From Pelodera strongyloides (lineage: Eukaryota; Nematoda; Chromadorea; Rhabditida; Rhabditidae): DNA of 64,000 bases. The DNA lies in NCBI GenBank assembly GCA_036852015.1, contig JAANDG010000286.1, positions 1 to 64,000 of the forward strand, in the 5' to 3' direction. Each line of letters starts with the position of its first letter. Within the stretch, counting starts at the first letter, position 1. The translations under genes were made by a program, and so were the position numbers. The notes beneath the pieces were generated by a model, which ran no database searches, was not told where the DNA came from, and saw nothing but the letters and a program-made list of their open reading frames with translations. Positions 12,501 to 23,029 of this stretch are shown here, piece by piece.

Positions 12501-15500
12501 AGGAGGCGAAAATGCACAGTTTATGCACGTTCGAAAAAAATGGTCCTGTGACTACCGCCGCGGGACCATTTTTTGGCGGTCTGTATATGTTCTCGTGTAG
12601 TGCCAATCTACGGTAATTAAAGCCATACTTGGAAGCAAAAATCTGCACATTTTGCCATACATCGAGACCCCATAAAAGAATTGTCTCTCACAACTAGACT
12701 CAATTCACATACAAGTAAATGTGAATAAACAAAGTAGCTAAGTAGTGGAAATAAAGAGTCTCCATGAATTGATCGATAAACTTAATACGTACAAAGATGA
12801 TACAAGATGATAACACTGGTGGCAGTTAAAGCGAAATACTGGCCGGTTTCTGAAACGCATCGAGTGCATCGGCATTCTTCTTATGCAGCTTGTGCGAAGT
12901 GGGGTCTAATTGGGGTCTAGTTTTTATTCTAATTTATGTTCATTTGCATAAGCTGCATAAGAATACTGGTGTGCACTATGTGTTTCAAAAACCGGCCGGT
13001 ATTTCGCTTCAACGAAGAAACTCACCTTAATAATCATATTATTGTAGGGGAGGCCATCGATTAGCCCATTCGTGGGCGTAGTTAAGCACATCAAAGTGAG
13101 GAAGACAGCTAATGGTGGAATGCTGGTAGACCCTGTTAACAACAAGAGAATTTAGCATATGTCTAGTTTATTAGCTACCTTGCTAGTTTTTTTTGCTGAC
13201 TAAGAACAAGAGAGTATACAATCGCATAAAAATAGGGCAACTAACAAAAGTGGTAGGAAACAAGAACATAGTCAATGGCAACGGAATACTAAATAATTGT
13301 TGATGGCAGTTCAGTAATCTAACACAGGAGACAAAAACGAGCTACACACTTAGTTACAAGTGACTGAGCTGACCCTCAGCTCACAAATGAGCCTAGCATA
13401 CCGCTGTCTCACAATTAGAAAAGAGAGAGGAGAGACACTCAAAGAGAGAGAGAGACTCTCTATAGAAAGAGAGAGAGACTCTCTACGGAAAGAGAGAGAG
13501 AGAGAGAGGCTCTCTATAGCAAGAGAGGGAGAGGCGCGCTATAGACAGAGAGAGAGAGACTCTCGATTTTGAATGTAAAATCAATAAAAAAATAAGGAAG
13601 CGAGAAAAGTTGTGAGTACGAATGGTACGGGTATGGGTATACTGGTATCGATATGGGGTATAGGGGGCGGGGCTCACCCCAAACAGATTTTTCATTCCCA
13701 GGAGCAATCGAGCAGAGGCCAGTGGGTGTGATTTCCCCTGAGGCATTATTCCCAAGGTGTGAGTTCCCCTGGGGCTATATTCCCAGCCAGAGTGGGATAC
13801 TCGGGGACTAGGTGGTGCTATTTGAATTTGAAAAACAAAACAATTAGCTGGAATTAGAGGAAAGAGAGGGGGTGAATTGGTTACAAGTTGCACGAAAAAA
13901 GGTGAATGCAATATAAAATGGGGTGGTTACCTACTATTGTAAAGTTACCAGTGCTGACATCTTAGGGTTTCTTTTGGTCATTTACAGACTAATTCGCATT
14001 GCACCCCTCATTTACATCAATAAAGTATTGTTGGACACTTCTAGGCCCGTATCATATAAAGATAAATGTGAACCAGGTTGTATCAACCGAATCCGCGGAA
14101 GGCGCTGACTACAGATGAGTGGTCAGGGTTGAATTCCACCCATGTGCTTATGTCCTTAAGGAAGGCATTGTATTACACACTATGTGTCATGTAGAACACA
14201 TCACATCACATATATTCTATGAATAAGGCCTTATAAGACATAAGCACATGGGTGGAATTTAACTCATCTGCAATGCGTATTGAGCGCACAGAGAGGTACT
14301 ATTCTCCGATTATGGTCCGAGGTAGCAAGAGAAGTCAGTGCGCGGCATGGTCACTCCGGGGGTAGAGGTGCCTCCGGACGAGCCTCCTCCGTAGCAAGAT
14401 TATGGTCCGAGTTGACGAATTGTTGACGGTATGACGGTATGCTCAGCGGTTCAGCGAAGCTTCAATTGTTTGCTAACCTTTTGACATAATAGTGAAATAC
14501 AATATTGAAATGAAGACAGTTATGGTTAAAATATAATTACATCATTTCAGGCAATCTCACAATGCTTGGCAACGAAACGTTTGTGGATTTGAATATCACT
14601 ACTCCGGAACCTTACACGGGACCGCCAACACTCGGCTATAATAGGAGAGGTAAACTTACAGAAAACTCTTGGTTTGATACAGCAAATTCAAATTGTTCGG
14701 TCCGGCTCGTTGGATTCTGGAAACTACCGTAAGCAGAACTAACACTAGCGTGTGAGAAGGTTCAGCGATGTGATAGGTGATGGGTTTCGATCCAAAGGAA
14801 TGTATTAAAGCGAAATGCTAGCCCTTTTGGAAAATTTGCATATGATAAGCAAATCCTATGTATCCTATGCTAATTTTGTACGATCGTCGGTAATCGTACA
14901 AAATTAGCATAGGATACATAGGATTTGCTTATCCTATGCAAATTTTCCAAAGAGGCTAGCATTTCGCTTTAATAAAAAATAGTATCACTGAATGTTGCTC
15001 GTAAATATTGTCACCTGCTCACTTTAGAATGCACCCTAGCGGCAGTTGGTATTCCCGTCCTACACGCCGAGTCACAGTATGGAGAAGTGAGCGCTTTAAT
15101 CAAATATATATTTGTGAATACTTATTGTTCACCATCACGACACAATAACCCAAACCACTACAACAACAATTGCTTATTTATGCTATGTTTAGGGGTATCG
15201 TTTTGACGGAAAAGGTGTACATGTGTGAGCAATTTTATTCAAGTAAGAAATACTTTTGCTCACTTGTGACTTTCGTTCCAACTTATTTATTTGTACAGGT
15301 TGGATCTTGGATGCGTGATGCGCATCCGTTTTCCGAAGTGCAAAGCGGTAAACGTTGGGTGACTGATGGCTACGCCAGTCCAGTACTTTACGAATACGAA
15401 ACTGAGAGAATGCTAATGAGCAAGAAGCAGAAGATTAAGTGAGTAATTATTGATAGTAATTGATAATTACAATTGACGAGTTGTTTACGGTATGTTTCGG

Positions 15501-18302
15501 TGACGGGGGAACCGAAGTTTTTCATCAGTGGATTGTTTTGCGATTTTTGAGATGTTTTAGACATAGGGACTTACTGGTACACAACTCACACAAATAAACT
15601 TTCGTTAATGTTTTTTATCGCTATGAGTGTCTTATTATATAAAGGAGAAGAGATTACTCTTTTGTTTGTATGAACGAAACGGAATTCTACGTCAGGCGTT
15701 TGGTATGAGTAGTCCCTTTTCGCAACCCTTGGCGAAGTCGCCTCAGGCGGCGATAGCCGTCTGGTGTACTGTACATATAATGTGCATATATCCTTCATCC
15801 GAGTTCTGAAACTAACTCGTTTCAGATACTACGTTGATTTTCTGGCCTCGGGTACGGGAAGCGTTATTTACAACGGATCGTACTTCTACCATAAACATGG
15901 AACGAATCAATTAGTAAAGTTAGTTTTACTTTGTAACTGTTACTACCCACGTCGTACCTCACCTCACAGGTATTATCTCACTGGTATTTAGCCAGCTACT
16001 ACGGTAGCCAAAGCTCTAAGTCAAAATAGTTAGCTCGACCATCCTATATAGTCAACCCATACTTTGTTCTTATATCATATGGCAGAAATCCTACTTATAT
16101 AATATTGTACAATTAGATATGATCTCGAAACATCGGACTATAACGAGACTGAGGTGGAAGAACTATCTTATCTGGACTGTGACCGTCTACCAGATCTCAC
16201 ATTTGAGGTAAAGAATACAGACTGACAGAACCTTATGGGATTTCCAAGTATGCTGAAATTCACCGTATTTTGGAACTACACGAGAATATTTTTTTTCATG
16301 TTATATATGCAGATTTCGTGCAGAAATACGGTAGAAATCACAGAATCACACCGAATTTTGGGTTACTTGAAAACACCCATAAAGGATCCATGTGGTAAGG
16401 CATAGGCTTGTTAGATGTATTAAGTTGTTGGGCTAGGAGCTTAGGCTCTTAAACTTAGTTGTATGTTTAGGCTTACGCTTAAACTAGGCATACTATTTTG
16501 TTGTTTCGGTATCCTTTCGGTAACTGCATGTCTATGCTCAAGAGCACAAAATGAAGCACAATTCCCGTAGGACAGATGAGGATGAGAATACAATGTTTCA
16601 CAAACATCATAAACTCAACTCGATTCCAGATCTGCACTTCTTTAGTCCTTTATTTTCCCCTCTATCGGTCTTTGATATGCCACACAGGAAATGGGTGAAC
16701 CCATTTGGTGACGGTTCACACTGGGTTTTTTTGTGGGCCCCATTTGGTGACCACTTCGTGACCATGTCGTGACCAAGTTTTATCGGAAACCGTCACCAAC
16801 TGGTCACAAAATAGACACTAACCGGTCACCAAAATGTCACCGGGTGGTTGTTTTTTTGGTGAAAACCATTTGATGACGGACCAACGACGGTTTTCTGTGG
16901 TTTCGCCAATTAGTTCGTTTTCCTGTGCAAGTTATCCCATCGATTTTTAGACCTGCAATGAGACCGACCGGGCACCTTATTTATACAATCGACCGCACAA
17001 TTACGTGGACTTTGCAGTGGATGAAAATGGACTGTGGTTAATTTACATGAAAAACGATTATGACGGGCTAATGGTCACAAAATATGAACAGGTAATTAGA
17101 TAATTAGACTTGTGACTTGTGACGGCACGAATTGGTACATACCCCTTTTGTAACTCTTAATTTCTATACGGAGGCTGAATGTGCAGGTACTTGCACCCTT
17201 TTAAATTGATCAAAGAAGGTTGCATAGCATCTCCGAATAGGCTATCGAATGCATACACCATTGTAAATGGCCGATCGTACCCCTTTGAACAGATTAGATA
17301 CCCTTGTGAATTGGTTACCTACCCTTTACACCATTCCTACCCTTAGGACTTCTCCGTGGTCGGAAATACTGTTTGAACTTGAACTATTCATATAGCCTCC
17401 TTAAATAGGTTATATATATATATACGAACGTACCCTTCTTGAAATGGTTGGTTACCCTTGTGAATTGGTTACCTACCCTTTACACCATTCCTACCCTTAG
17501 GACTTCTCCGTGGTGGGCAATTGGGAGATCGATGGCGTTAACGCTACTGATATAGCCGATGCTTTTGTGATGTGTGGCGTTCTTTACGGCCTACAAAGTG
17601 GCACGGACCGAGACACGTTCATCTCATTTGCATACGATCTATACAGGTACATTGGCTTACTGATTTAGTATTTCTATAAATTTGCCATCTGGAACTCGGA
17701 CCCATGAGAAACGTGTAATAAGCTATTGCCTCTGTATTTTATCGATTTACTTTTTGATTTTTAATTGAACGATTTTGTCTCGATAAAGCGAATGATAAGG
17801 ATATAATTTATTACGGACAAAGACAATCAAAGAAAGCAATGTAACGTGCAGTTTGTGATACAAAATACACATAGTAAATAAAACATAATAAAGCAGTAAT
17901 AAAATTAGTCTCAACAAGCTTCTCCTTCGTTGAGACTATAAGTCTCAACAAATGATAAGGATGTTAATTCAGTAAATGTTTAGAAACGAAACAATCCCGG
18001 GAAAGGTTCCGTGGTACAATCCATACCGCGGCGTCACAATGCTACACTACAACCCGGTGGACTCTCGGTAATTTTTATTTTTCTATGCTCAAAACGTGGT
18101 TTGTGAAGCGTGTATCATATGAAAGTTACTGTCCATTCTGTATTGGAAATGTACTGAAATTTGCAAATGCGGCACTTGTTTCACCAACCACGTGTGGTAC
18201 CTCTTTGCTATCTATTTTAGACTCTATTTCTTCGATAAGAGGAAACTTCTATCAGTCAACGTGCGAGTGGAGGACGATTCACAAGATTATGACTATTCAT
18301 AA
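3572..18302 (+). CDS. Colmedin: collagen-repeat and olfactomedin-domain membrane protein
   Basis: Complete gene of 18 exons, 561 residues: 3572-3682, 4155-4280, 4472-4549, 4625-4670, 4809-4889, 5168-5238, 5387-5475, 5631-5702, 5897-5973, 14551-14649, 15028-15086, 15299-15438, 15826-15918, 16117-16207, 16951-17091, 17501-17646, 17984-18067, 18221-18302. All phases close. Seen: cytoplasmic N-terminus, membrane segment about 17-33, furin-type site RVKR at 48-51, about 14 Gly-X-Y triplets at 106-148 followed by CNC, a Pro/Lys stalk, then an olfactomedin domain about 284-552 with YVDFLASGTG, YVDFAVDENGLWLIY and CGVLYGL. The two conserved cysteines (CTLAAVG and MCGVLYG) are present. This order is that of gliomedin and nematode UNC-122/COF-2, which are shed surface proteins; the role here is inferred. 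A splice acceptor at 3561-3562, 9 nt before ATG, fits trans-splicing. The 8577-bp intron 9 is exceptional, and a decoy acceptor precedes exon 16. Confidence 0.93.
3726..3842. repeat. 40-bp tandem repeat, 3 copies
   Basis: Three copies of a 40-bp unit beginning CCAAGAGTTCGCCA, at 3726, 3766 and 3806. It lies in colmedin intron 1, and the third copy is diverged. Confidence 0.8.
6120..6560. repeat. GC-rich degenerate repeat with CAGACTTTCCCGC units
   Basis: Irregular copies of GCAGACTTTCCCGCA-like blocks spaced by GTGCG and GCATAC words, in colmedin intron 9. Several short overlapping open frames exist on both strands, as expected for a repeat without AT-rich stops; none has a splice context or a family signature. 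It is followed by a tRNA-like segment and a second GC-rich block. Confidence 0.6.
6575..6657 (+). pseudogene. tRNA-like (tRNA-Leu-type) sequence, degenerate
   Basis: GTGGCCGAGCGGTCTAAGGC is a good A box of a Leu/Ser-type tRNA. GTAGGTTCGAATCC is a recognisable B box. A stem TTAGA/TCTAA can form in the anticodon region with a 7-nt loop. The acceptor stem does not pair and the T stem is broken, so this is a tRNA pseudogene or the head of a tRNA-derived element rather than a working tRNA. Confidence 0.55.
6665..6930. repeat. GC-rich segment with GGGGGTGTTTCCCGC inverted repeat
   Basis: Two direct copies of GGGGGTGTTTCCCGCA (about 6713 and 6734) face an inverted copy, TGCGGGAAACACCCCCC (about 6776). 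Together they can form a hairpin. With the tRNA-like sequence just upstream it may be part of one composite, tRNA-headed element. No coding evidence. Confidence 0.5.
7197..11113. repeat. Satellite array, about 22 units of 160-178 bp
   Basis: About 22 head-to-tail units in colmedin intron 9, marked by CTACTGCGGCAAGCTACACG at about 7226, 7403, 7581, 8113 and on to 11034. Each unit has a GC-rich core (through GGCGAGCGCGTTGTTGCC) and an AT-rich half (CTAACATATACTCTAATATA). Early units carry an additional TTTACAAAATAA 12-mer (period about 177); later units lack it (period about 164). Units near 8850-9200 and 10300-10560 have many small base losses, and the one near 9113 is badly decayed. One unit is interrupted by a TTAA-flanked hairpin at 7651-8004. 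No gene function is visible. Confidence 0.95.
7647..8008. mobile_element. TTAA-flanked hairpin element inside a satellite unit
   Basis: A 354-bp near-perfect palindrome (7651-8004) that starts AGGGATCAGCTCACC and ends with the complement, flanked on both sides by TTAA. The neighbouring satellite units read TGCAAGTTAACTAACA without interruption, so the empty site is known and the target duplication is exactly TTAA. TTAA duplication is the mark of piggyBac-type transposition. There is no reading frame for a transposase, so it is non-autonomous. Confidence 0.9.
11225..13132 (-). CDS. Candidate secreted-protein gene nested antisense in colmedin intron 9
   Basis: Four candidate exons on the minus strand: 13132-13026, 12106-11980 (or to 11984), 11847-11753, 11244-11225 (TAA). 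The first encodes a hydrophobic, signal-peptide-like stretch (IPPLAVFLTLMCLTTPTNG) followed by LIDGLPYNNMIIK, with acceptor AACAG and donor GTGAGT. The second reads SFFYGVKRRSSFGIIRY and continues to NKRTCGMHG; the third reads MEGLDVNGDFIDAYSVNI and ends in a GTGAGT donor. Exons 2 to 4 join in phase only if the weak donor GTCACA is used; exon 1 ends in phase 0 while exon 2 needs phase 1, so an exon is missing or the model is wrong. No start codon was found upstream. I recognise no family. It could be a decayed gene. Confidence 0.35.
11543..11724. mobile_element. Hairpin MITE, family C, copy 1
   Basis: Degenerate inverted repeat: left end AAGAGCGATATAACAGCTGG with GGTTTTGGAAAC inside it, right end with TTTCAAAAACCAACC and CAGCTTTAAG. 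Related ends (GCGACATAAC) occur at 35439 and 48297-48468. It lies in colmedin intron 9. Confidence 0.55.
12383..12672. mobile_element. Hairpin element, family D, copy 1
   Basis: 290 bp with terminal inverted repeats TGGGGTCTCGATGTATGGCA, a second inverted pair around CTTCCAAGTAT, and GGACCATTTTTT near the loop. It shares the interior words CTTCCAAGTAT and CACTACACGAGAA (either strand) with elements at 16236 and 20521. Confidence 0.75.
12826..13012. mobile_element. Hairpin MITE, family A, copy 2
   Basis: 187 bp starting TTAAAGCGAAATACTGGCCG and ending with the complement, except that the last bases read CGCTTCAA instead of CGCTTTAA. It lies between two candidate exons of the nested antisense gene. 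Confidence 0.85.
13420..13565. repeat. GA-rich low-complexity tract
   Basis: AGAGAGAG runs interrupted by CTCTCTATAG and CTCTCTACGG words, in colmedin intron 9. Smaller GA tracts lie at 1500-1640, 2866-3035 and 11402-11465. The open frames through these tracts are composition artefacts. Confidence 0.85.
14105..14280. mobile_element. Imperfect hairpin element
   Basis: Inverted arms: GTTGAATTCCACCCATGTGC and CTTATGTCCTTA on the left face TAAGACATAAGCACATGGG and GGAATTTAACTC on the right. The loop includes repeated CACATCACAT. It is a non-coding palindrome in colmedin intron 9. Confidence 0.6.
14805..14972. mobile_element. Hairpin MITE, family B, copy 2
   Basis: A 168-bp near-perfect palindrome with ends TTAAAGCGAAATGCTAGC and GCTAGCATTTCGCTTTAA, very close to the copy at 622-792. 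It lies in colmedin intron 10. Confidence 0.9.
16236..16380. mobile_element. Hairpin element, family D, copy 2 (short)
   Basis: Arms TTTCCAAGTATGCTG and CACCGTATTTTGGAACTACA face GAAATACGG and TTACTTGAAAAC. It shares words with the elements at 12383 and 20521 but has decayed ends. It lies in colmedin intron 14. Confidence 0.55.
16685..16925 (+). repeat. Dispersed repeat E, copy 1
   Basis: Contains CCCATTTGGTGACGGTTCAC, GGTGACCACTTCGTGACCAT, GTCACCAACTGGTCAC and a final TTCTGTGGTTTCG. Related copies are at about 44846-45010 (same strand) and 62360-62560 (opposite strand). It ends about 25 nt before colmedin exon 15. No coding signal. Confidence 0.7.
17301..17516 (+). repeat. Duplicated splice acceptor with exon start (colmedin exon 16)
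   Basis: About 63 bp occurs twice, at 17301-17363 and 17453-17516. Each copy runs from ACCCTTGTGAATTGG through the acceptor CTACCCTTAG into the first exon bases GACTTCTCCGTGGT. The second copy is the real exon 16. Splicing to the first would read GAC TTC TCC GTG GTC GGA AAT ACT GTT TGA and stop. Confidence 0.85.
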
Positions 18303-19022
18303 ATAATAATTATTTGATATGATATAATATATGTTCTACTGTATTTTTAAATCTTAGCAGATACTCAACTTCTTGAGATTTCTTGTTCCTTGATTTGAAG
18401 CTTTTGTTTTTTAGACTATGTGTATTGTATAACCTTGCTTTTTTTTTGAAAAAAACAATGTACAGAGTGGTGGGTTTAGTAATATGATATAGATTAACTT
18501 TTTCTAATGTTGTAATCATCTATTTACAGTCTTTAAAGTAAATTTGCTTTCCATATGTGACGATTTCAAGTTGCCTGCGCTTGACTGACTAAATTCATTG
18601 TACTTTCCACCACAGTATTTGATTTGAAGTATAAACTTTTTTTTGCCGATCAGACATCATTTTAAAGTGCATAAAAGTGATGTATTCCATGATTGGATTA
18701 ATTTATTGTGTGAAAAATGCAGTGGGCGTTGTACACTTTTTACTTCTCTATACAATGTATTATTGAACGATTAAAGACAGTTTCCCATTTTATCTTTGCC
18801 TTTTTTCTCATTTGTAAATCGTTGCAGAAGCTGCATATGATCATTCTGCCTAGAATTTATGCGAATTTTTCCTGCTCAATGGTTTTTTCCTACCGTAGGT
18901 ATGAACAATTCCTTTAGTTGAAGCTCCTATGTAACATTGCTTCACTATTTAAGTGTGATTTTAGGATAGGGGCGCGGGCTAGCATGGTGGCTTGGAACAA
19001 CTGGGGCTGAACATTTCATTAT

Positions 19023-19094
<72 letters not shown>

Positions 19095-19120
19095 ATATAC
19101 AATATAGAGAATATATTACG
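18303..19120. other. Colmedin 3' flank and AT-rich DNA with TA microsatellite
   Basis: No exon or RNA gene seen. An AT-rich 3' flank is followed at 19022-19100 by an almost pure (TA)n microsatellite with short breaks. Confidence 0.6.
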
Positions 19121-19131
19121 TGAGCTTCTGC

Positions 19132-19287
19132 TTACGCGAAATACCGTTTTTTTTTTAAATTTAGCGCTTTTTTTTCGCTCGAATTTAGCTCGTTTTTCTT
19201 CTTCTAATTCATTCTCATTTTCATAAGCTGCATAAGAATACTGATGCACCCGATGCGTTTCAAAAACCGGCCAGTATTTCGCTTTAA
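19132..19287. mobile_element. Hairpin MITE, family A, copy 3 (decayed left end)
   Basis: The right end is intact (CGTTTCAAAAACCGGCCAGT, then TTTCGCTTTAA). The left end is reduced to TTACGCGAAATACCG followed by a T run. The interior CATAAGCTGCATAAGAATAC matches other A copies. Confidence 0.7.
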
Positions 19288-19409
19288 AATTAGCTCCAAA
19301 GTTCACCATGCACAACGATTAACATGCGTTCGCGATCTTTTTGATTAAGCCGGGACTTGGTCATGAATACGGTCGGCTTTTTCAAATCGTTTGTGCTCAT
19401 TGTTACGAT

Positions 19410-19665
19410 ATGGATATACTCTCTCTCTCTCTCTCCTTCTCTTTGCGCTCTCTTTCTCATACAAATTTCTCTCTTTCACCTCTCTGTATTCTGTATTTCT
19501 CTCTCTCTCTCTTTCTCCGTTCTCTTCCTCTTTTCTTTTTCTCTCTCTTTCTCCTTCTCTTTCTCATCCCTTCTCTCTTTCTCCCTCTCTACTTGCTCTC
19601 TCTCTCACCCTCTCTACTTGCTCTCTCTCCCCCTCTACTTGCTCTCTCTCTCTCTCTTTTATTCA
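19410..19665. repeat. CT-rich low-complexity tract
   Basis: CTCTCT runs with the words TACTTGCTCTCTCTC and CTTTCTC. All three forward frames are open only because the tract lacks stops. Similar tracts are at 22030-22145, 27600-27820, 58940-59035 and 62690-62850. Confidence 0.9.
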
Positions 19666-19828
19666 CTCCCGTACGGAGTCCTATTGTATGAATTGTTTAA
19701 ATGAAGAGAAAAAAAATTGCCACGAAGCAGAACATCCACGTACGTTAGGATTCAGATCCGGAAAGCAACACAAGCCAACTCATACAGGATTTTGTCATTT
19801 TATTGGCCTACTCTTAAATTTCTAGCAA

Positions 19829-20010
19829 TTAAAGCGAAATACCGGCCGGTTTTTGAAACGCATCGTGAACAACTGTATTATTACGTATCTATGCTAAGTT
19901 ACTCGAATTTAGCTCGATTTTTTATTCTAATTTATGTTCATTTGCATAAGCTGCGTAAGAATGCTGGTGTACCCGATGCGGTTCAAAAACCGGCCGGTAT
20001 TTCGCTTTAA
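19829..20010. mobile_element. Hairpin MITE, family A, copy 4
   Basis: 182 bp with ends TTAAAGCGAAATACCGGCCG and CGGCCGGTATTTCGCTTTAA, and an interior containing TTCATTTGCATAAGCTGC. Confidence 0.9.
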
Positions 20011-20030
20011 ATCTTTTTACTCTTTTACGC

Positions 20031-20200
20031 TACAAAGCGTGCACCTTTATTCAAAGGGGTTCAAGTTCAAGTTCAAGTTCAAATTCAAAGTTGTTGCTTA
20101 TCACACGTTCTGCAGAGGTCCTGAGCAGTCGGCGACGTGTTCCAGATTAAAAATTGCTCGACGTCTTCGGGTTAGGTCCAGGAGGGATCACACATGATTC
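20031..20200 (+). repeat. Dispersed repeat F, copy 1
   Basis: Runs from GCGTGCACCTTTATTCAA, through tandem TTCAAG hexamers, to CTGCAGAGGTCCTGAGC and GACGTGTTCCAGAT. A second copy lies at 55948-56065 and a diverged one at about 48868-48965. No coding evidence. Confidence 0.6.
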
Positions 20201-20520
20201 CCTCTCCGGGTGGTGGTTTCAAAGTTGTCACAGGCCGTAATGGTCATGGTTTAGATGCCACTTGGTGGTGTAATAGCGTATACTTAATTCCCGCAATGGC
20301 GTCCTCTTGAGATATTTATATTTATGTGCACTAGTTGTATTCACTACGTGTCTTTTGTTGGCTCACCGACACACCGGTACCTTAGGGACCACTACACTAG
20401 CCCCTATGCAAAACCTGGACATTAAATCCTTATCCCTGAGAATCGCCTAACATGAGTCTCTAGATTGGTTATTAATTATCCTAATTTGCATAACTGGAAA
20501 ACTTGTAAACTAGTCTCGTA

Positions 20521-20782
20521 TGGGGTTTACAAGTATGGCTGATTTTCCTTCCAAGTATCGAAAAATTTACCGTATCTTGGCACTACACGAGAATATCTAC
20601 AGGCAGTTTTTACGACCGATCGCCACGGGACCATTTGTTCAACAAAGAAATGGCTTTGCTGACGTATTTTCCATAGTGCGGATGTGTCAAAATTACGCAA
20701 AATACGGTAGATTGGCACACTATTTTACAATTGATGCTTGGAAGGAAAATGCGCGGTTTTTGGGGCATGCTTGGAAACCCCA
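20521..20782. mobile_element. Hairpin element, family D, copy 3
   Basis: 262 bp. Ends TGGGGTTTACAAGTATGGCT and GCATGCTTGGAAACCCCA are an imperfect inverted pair. The inner arms (CTTCCAAG, TTACCGTATCTTGGCACTAC) are mirrored by AATACGGTAGATTGGCAC and CTTGGAAGG. Confidence 0.7.
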
Positions 20783-22858
20783 GTAAAGGACTGCACCCCT
20801 TGAGCCTTTAGGCTCCCTAAAAGTTCCCGACACTCACCAAATTCATTCCTCCCTAAGTGGTTCAAAAGATCGTTCATTTTTGTGTTCTACCTCGTTTCGA
20901 CTTGAAACTTGAAACGCCGTAAAAGGCGCGTTCCAGATATGTTTTATGGTACGTTACCAAGGACGACTGCCCCTACGGACTTTTTCCGTGACTTTTTATC
21001 CAAATTTACGTAATGTGAAGGTTTGGGAACGTCTTTAATTTGACCGCAGGCCGACAGACGAATATTCAATTAGCATAATCCGGGAAGTTAGTTTCCCGCG
21101 AGTTCTCGTATCTGAAATTAGGGTTTTCTTTTTGCCAACTTGTTGCGCGAGTATTCGTTTAGAAAGTATGGGTATTCCCGAGAATAACGGTTCAGCGCGT
21201 ACGGGGTAGCGCACCGATGATGATAGGCGCGCGATCGGCGTGCAAAATGTGAAAAAAACACATTAAGCTAGTGACTACTGATTACCCTATGGCGCACTTG
21301 TGGCGCCCCTGTCACGCACACTTTAAAGCGTGAACCAGGGTTGCGCCAAATGGATTTGTACACTATTCGCCCACCTAAAAGAGATGTTCCTGTGGCGCAA
21401 AGTTTCATCAGCGTACTCCTCGAGGGCCTTTATTGGCGGATGAACGCTATTAATACATTTTTAAAAGTGCAGTGAATTTTTAATATTTTTCATGTATCGT
21501 TGTCTCCTCCGGCTAAATAAATAATCGTTTCCGGTGTTTCCCAGAAGGCGTACGTGCAATTTTATAAACAAATGGACCATATGCGTGTCGGGGGGACGGG
21601 GGAGCCCCCAAGCTCTCTTTCACTCTCCACTCTCCACCTCCATTTCTGTTTGTTTTAAATTATTATGTTGTTCAATCATATTGATTAGTATCATTGTGAT
21701 ATTGTCATTACGACCTTGTCATGAGCTGTTCACCCGGCTACAGCACATCAAACTTTTCTGACACCTGCGTTATGTAAATTTCTTGTGTTTTGCTCGCAAC
21801 ATACTGACAAACACACATGTTGTGGCTGGAAAACAACCAACAAAAAAATACTAATTGTATAATCTTATATAAAAACATATCACATCAAGTTCGCAATCAT
21901 GCGTCATACATGTGCGCGACGCATGAGTCGACTACGCAACCTTTGGCCGATTCCGCGCGCAAAAAAAATTACAACGCAGCTGTACGATTAGAAAAAGCTT
22001 CACTTTAGCGTTCATTATGTCATGTCTCTCGCCCACGCCTCCCCCGGCTCTCTCCTTCTCTCTCTCCCTCTTTATCTCTGTCTCTCGTATCTCCCTAACC
22101 TCGTTCTCTCTCTCTGTCTCTCGTATCTCTCTCTCTCTTTTTCTGTTCCCATCCCCCCGACAACGTTCTTTTCTTATATCCATATATATTCATCTCCCGC
22201 AGTCATCTTTTATGCAATTTTCTCCCGGAGCAGATCCCAATCGTTCATTTTGTTAAAGATAAAGATCTAGCAATCCTAGGAATGTAGATTACTCTCGTTT
22301 TCTGGATTATGTTTGCTTATGTTCTCTTTTACTATTGTTATTGTTTATGAAGTCCATGAACATGCTAGAACTATGCTCTTTTTAGCAGTGTTTATCATAT
22401 TGACCATTGATAATCATAACTCTCTTTACTACACGTTTTTCGATCCCTGTTTCTGTATTACAGCAAAAAAAATTAGAATATTGTCCTATGGCGACCGGAT
22501 GCGCACTACTACCTTTGCCATCAGCCAGGCGCACCCAGGAAAATCACAGTTTCAAATTCGGTTGTCATAGTTTTTTTTTTTGAAACAGTAGATTCACAAA
22601 ACTTGCCCCTAATACCGTAGTGAATGTCTGTTTCTCCTTCCAGCGTGTACTATCTCACTCATGCACTTCTTGCCCCTAATCTTAGTGAACTTGTGTGAAG
22701 CCTTGAAAAAATGTGTGCTCGGAAAATTGTTAGGCTGTTCTATATCCAAATACACCCTACCCTAAAACATGGCTCCGTATTCCGTTAAAGGTAAGACTTT
22801 AATTTCTAAACAATTAAAAATTACCTGATTTTCTTACTTTAAATTTTTTTGTGATTTT
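20783..22858. other. Intergenic region without a supported gene
   Basis: Includes a GTGGCGCA-rich stretch (21290-21420) and a CT tract (22030-22145). A possible small exon lies at 21545-21586 (after TTTCCCAG, reading KAYVQFYKQMDHMR, with a poor donor GTCGGG). It has no neighbouring exon and no recognised family. Confidence 0.4.
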
Positions 22859-23029
22859 TTAAAGCGAAATGCCAGCCTCTTTGGAAAATTTGCATATGAT
22901 AACCAAATCCTATGTATCCTATGCTAATTTTGCGCGATTGCCGTGGACGATCGCGCAAAATTAGCATAGGATACATAGGATTTGCTTATCATATGCAAAT
23001 TTTCCAAAGGGGCTAGCATTTCGCTTTAA
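22859..23029. mobile_element. Hairpin MITE, family B, copy 3
   Basis: A 171-bp palindrome with ends TTAAAGCGAAATGCCAGCC and GGCTAGCATTTCGCTTTAA, and the same length as copy 1. Confidence 0.9.

Noticed and set aside
13360..13911. Arg/Glu-rich plus-strand frame and Ser/Leu-rich minus-strand frame
   Set aside because: They arise from the GA-rich tract and have no splice borders or family match.
19341..19825. Overlapping Leu/Ser-rich frames of more than 100 codons
   Set aside because: All three forward frames are open through a CT microsatellite; no unique sequence supports coding.
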